The notes beneath the pieces were generated by a model. The model saw only the letters and a program-made list of their open reading frames with translations, had not been told where the DNA came from and did no database searches. A program made the position numbers and the translations under genes. Shown piece after piece: positions 61,604 to 64,000 of a DNA stretch of 64,000 nt. Source of the stretch: Sphingomonas hylomeconis (GTDB lineage: Bacteria > Pseudomonadota > Alphaproteobacteria > Sphingomonadales > Sphingomonadaceae); the NCBI RefSeq assembly GCF_025370105.1, contig NZ_JANQBK010000012.1:1-64000 (forward strand). The letters run 5' to 3'. How positions within the stretch are numbered: position 1 is the stretch's first letter; each line of letters starts with the position of its first letter.

Positions 61604-61727
61604 GGCGCGGCGGCTGGGCCCCGCCCCGCGCATGCCGGCCGATCGCCGCTGACGGCGCGGTTTGACAGCAGGCGGCGCCACCCCTAGCCCGCTGCTGCGA
61701 CCCGTTCTCAACATTCCGGCACATTTC

Positions 61728-62894
61728 ATGACGAGTTCCTCGATCCGCGCCTGGTATCTCGTGCACAAATGGACCAGCTTGGTCTGCACCATCTTCCTGC
61801 TGATGCTGTGCATCACGGGCCTGCCGCTGATCTTCAGCGACGAGATCGACCGGTGGGGCGGCGGCGCGCCGGATTACGGCATGCCCGGTGTGGGGTCGTC
61901 AGGCACCGCGCCGGGGCTGCTGCCGCTCGACGTGATGTTGGCCAAGGCGCTCGCCGCGCGGCCGGGCGAGGTGCCGCTGTTCATGGCGTTCGACAACGAC
62001 CAGCCGTCGATGACGATCACCACCGGGCCGCGCCCCGATGCACCGGTCGCCGCGATGACGATCCAGCTGTTCGATCGCTCGACCGGCCGGCAGCTCGGCA
62101 AGGCGGAAGACAGCGGCGTGATGCCGTTCCTGCTGCAGCTCCATACAGACCTGTTCCTGGGGCTGCCGGGCATGCTGTTCCTTGGCGCGATGGGACTGCT
62201 GTTCGTCGCAGCGCTCGTCTCGGGCGTGGTGCTCTACGCGCCGTTCATGCGCAAACTCCCCTTCGGGACGCTGCGGACGCGGCGCAGCACGCGCCTCAAA
62301 TGGCTCGATTATCACAACCTGCTCGGCATCGTCGCGTTGGCCTGGATGACGGTCGTGGGCGTCACCGGCGTGATCAACACGCTGGAAGAACCGATCAACA
62401 CGCTCTGGCAGCAGGACGAGCTCGCCGCGATGACCCGCCAATATGCCGGGCGCGGCGCGCTACCACCGGCACGCTACGGGTCGCTCGACACGGCGATGGC
62501 CGCGGCGCGCAAGGCGCTGCCCGGCAACAACCCGCAATTCATCGGTTTTCCCGGCGGCAGCTTCAGCTCGAAGCACCATTATGCGGTGTTCTTCCAGGGC
62601 GATACGCCGCTCACCCAGCATTTGCTGACCCCCGCGCTGATCGATGCCGAAACCGGCGCCTTCACCACCGCGCGCTCGATGCCGTGGTACAACAAGGCGC
62701 TGTCGCTGTCGCGGCCGCTGCATTTCGGCGACTATGGCGGGCTGCCGCTGAAGATCCTGTGGGCGATGCTCGATATTTTCTCGATCATCGTGCTTATCAC
62801 TGGCCTGTATCTCTGGCTCGGCAAGCGCCGTGCGTCCCCGGCCGCGCATGTCCGCGAGGTCGAGACCGGCGGCATCGCGGCCCCCGCGGAATGA
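61728..62894 (+). CDS. PepSY-associated transmembrane protein
   Basis: A 388-residue protein with about four membrane segments: YLVHKWTSLVCTIFLLMLCITGLPLIF, MLFLGAMGLLFVAALVSGVVLYAPFM, LLGIVALAWMTVVGVTGVINTL and LWAMLDIFSIIVLITGLYLWLGKRR. His residues in VHKW, LHTD and YHNLLG could hold haem. This PiuB/PepSY_TM group is linked to iron-siderophore reduction at the inner membrane. ATG 61728 starts the first membrane helix properly. Confidence 0.86.
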   Translation: MTSSSIRAWYLVHKWTSLVCTIFLLMLCITGLPLIFSDEIDRWGGGAPDYGMPGVGSSGTAPGLLPLDVMLAKALAARPGEVPLFMAFDNDQPSMTITTGPRPDAPVAAMTIQLFDRSTGRQLGKAEDSGVMPFLLQLHTDLFLGLPGMLFLGAMGLLFVAALVSGVVLYAPFMRKLPFGTLRTRRSTRLKWLDYHNLLGIVALAWMTVVGVTGVINTLEEPINTLWQQDELAAMTRQYAGRGALPPARYGSLDTAMAAARKALPGNNPQFIGFPGGSFSSKHHYAVFFQGDTPLTQHLLTPALIDAETGAFTTARSMPWYNKALSLSRPLHFGDYGGLPLKILWAMLDIFSIIVLITGLYLWLGKRRASPAAHVREVETGGIAAPAE

Positions 62895-63082
62895 GCGCAC
62901 GCCGCACTTCGCGACGGCGCCTACGCGCGATCTTTGCCGCCCCGCTAGCGATCGCCGCGGCGAGCCTGGTGGCGCTGGTCGCGGCGCTGACCGGCGACGG
63001 CTGGCGCGACACGCTTTCCTGGGTCGGGCTTTCGGTACCGATCCTCACCGTCGTCTGGGCAATGCGCGCCCGCCCTTCCTGA
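62891..63082 (+). CDS. Small membrane protein, partner of PepSY gene
   Basis: A 63-residue protein with an Arg-rich N-terminus (MSARRTSRRRLRAIFAA) and two short hydrophobic helices (PLAIAAASLVALVAAL; WVGLSVPILTVVWAM). ATG overlaps the stop of the PepSY gene (ATGA), so they are co-translated and probably form a complex. Similar tiny genes follow PepSY genes in relatives. Confidence 0.75.
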   Translation: MSARRTSRRRLRAIFAAPLAIAAASLVALVAALTGDGWRDTLSWVGLSVPILTVVWAMRARPS

Positions 63083-63106
63083 ACGCCGCTGATGACCGCG
63101 GCGCAG

Positions 63107-64000
63107 TTACCAGCCGGCCAGGAAATCGAAGTTGCTGAACACGGATTCGCCGGTCCAGCGTTTGCACAGCCGGTCGACCGGCCACATGAACAGACCGCCG
63201 ACGGCGAACCCCACAAACACGGCGCCAAGGAACGCTCCGTCCGGCATCGCACCCGCCGGCCGCCCCATCAGCGCCGCGGCGGCTTGCACGCTCAGCAGGA
63301 TGCCCGCCGCCAACGCCACGAGTTCCAGCACGAAGAACAGCAACAGCAGCACAACGATGCCCAGCGAACGCCGCCGGGCTGCGGGCGTGTCGGCGCGGCG
63401 TTCGTGCTTTTCCGCCTGTCGCGCGTGTGCCCGCTGGCCGGACGTCAGACTGCGGGCAAACAACCATCGCCGCCCCGCCACAAAAAGCGCGCATACCAGC
63501 CCGAAGATCGTCAGCGCGACGTTGAAGGCGAGCGGTTGCGGGCGGGCGACGACCGCGATCGACAGCACCGCCATCCACAGGACGATCGTCCAATAGCCGG
63601 GATGGCCGCCGAAATCGGCTGCGCGCGCCGGCCGCGTGGCGCGCCGCCCCGAGACGGCGCGCGCCGGCGCATCGGCGTGCCAGCGTAGCGAGCCGTAGAT
63701 CACCAGCCCGATCGCCGACACGACGATGCCGACCACCGCCCCCATCGCCAGATCGCTCGATCCGGGCAGTGCCCGCGCCACGGCCAGCCAGGCGGCCCAG
63801 CAGCAAACCCCGAAGGCGCCCAGATGCAGCAGCAACGCTCGGTTGCCCGCCTTGGCAAGCGCGGCATGCTCCGCCGTGGTGACCGGCACCGCGGGGCCGC
63901 AGCCGCCGCGGCGAAACAGATAGCCGTCGCTGCTCGGCTCGAACTGCGCGGCGACGCCGGCCAGCCGCTCGATCGGCAAAGCATGTTTACGCATTGGCAT
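63107..64000 (-). CDS. Polytopic membrane protein of unknown function (may start beyond window)
   Basis: A 297-residue frame with hydrophobic segments about 53-75, 85-105, 135-155, 160-178, 215-240 and 255-275. The N-terminal 45 residues are polar (RLAGVAAQFEPSSDGYLFRRGGCGPAVPVT) and cytoplasm-like. No catalytic motif is recognised. ATG 64000 and 63994 are possible starts, but the true start may lie upstream outside the window. Convergent with the PepSY unit. Confidence 0.65.
   Translation of the reverse strand: MPMRKHALPIERLAGVAAQFEPSSDGYLFRRGGCGPAVPVTTAEHAALAKAGNRALLLHLGAFGVCCWAAWLAVARALPGSSDLAMGAVVGIVVSAIGLVIYGSLRWHADAPARAVSGRRATRPARAADFGGHPGYWTIVLWMAVLSIAVVARPQPLAFNVALTIFGLVCALFVAGRRWLFARSLTSGQRAHARQAEKHERRADTPAARRRSLGIVVLLLLFFVLELVALAAGILLSVQAAAALMGRPAGAMPDGAFLGAVFVGFAVGGLFMWPVDRLCKRWTGESVFSNFDFLAGW

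Overview
The window looks like chromosome of a Sphingomonas-type alphaproteobacterium (order Sphingomonadales). It is GC-rich with strongly GC-biased third codon positions. Stop and start codons often overlap as ATGA. Housekeeping order and protein types fit the group: serS-surE-lysM/M23, recG/sdhE/mfd, a Cys-poor DksA, a DUF1465 protein, YdcH-like peptides, and TonB receptors beside catabolic enzymes. No rRNA, CRISPR array, intact insertion sequence or phage was seen. One tRNA gene (tRNA-Asn, GTT) is present.

Layout. (1) 1-2.9 kb: a divergent FtsZ-like gene on the minus strand, cut by the window edge, faces a divergent MraZ-like gene. A small Cys-containing protein and a FixJ-type regulator lacking the phosphorylation residues follow. 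(2) 2.9-6.8 kb: flavin-dependent halogenase, VapBC-type toxin-antitoxin, Kef-type antiporter. (3) 6.8-24.9 kb: a catabolic island arranged as two divergent arms around a promoter region near 16.6 kb. The minus arm has four SnoaL/limonene-epoxide-hydrolase-like proteins, two acyl-CoA ligases, an SDR, a DUF1295 membrane enzyme, an SCP2-type thiolase and an MFS transporter. The plus arm has a TonB receptor, a carotenoid/stilbene cleavage dioxygenase, a dihydrodipicolinate-reductase-like protein, a thiolase, a nitronate-monooxygenase-like flavoprotein and a fused tandem HxlR regulator. Gene content suggests uptake, CoA activation, side-chain shortening and oxidative cleavage of a hydrophobic aromatic or isoprenoid compound; the substrate is unknown. 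A 16-base motif recurs in front of four genes of the island and is a candidate operator.

(4) 25.6-30.4 kb: two-partner secretion pair (TpsB, TpsA) followed by an L,D-transpeptidase-like protein. (5) 30.5-34.8 kb: small secreted and redox proteins, including a zincin-like protein, an orphan [2Fe-2S] subunit, an RcnB-like protein, a prolyl-hydroxylase-like protein, a nucleosidase and a truncated globin. (6) 34.8-38.7 kb: DUF3034 protein, cupredoxin and GGDEF/EAL protein. (7) 38.9-43.8 kb: gamma carbonic anhydrase, second nitronate monooxygenase, DUF1465, two YdcH-like proteins, PilZ, DksA and an Asn-rich PEP-CTERM-like surface protein. (8) 43.9-60 kb: core genes (host-attachment protein, serS, surE, lysM/M23, tyrS, PilZ, recG, sdhE, mfd, moaA, nadK, tRNA-Asn) with a ParDE-type module and a second GGDEF/EAL protein. 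The mfd gene carries a 168-base palindromic repeat inserted in frame. (9) 60.2-64 kb: phosphatidylserine decarboxylase, ABM monooxygenase, PepSY membrane protein with a small partner, and a membrane protein at the edge.

Two GGDEF/EAL proteins and two PilZ proteins make the window relatively rich in c-di-GMP functions. Several families of short palindromic repeats lie between genes.
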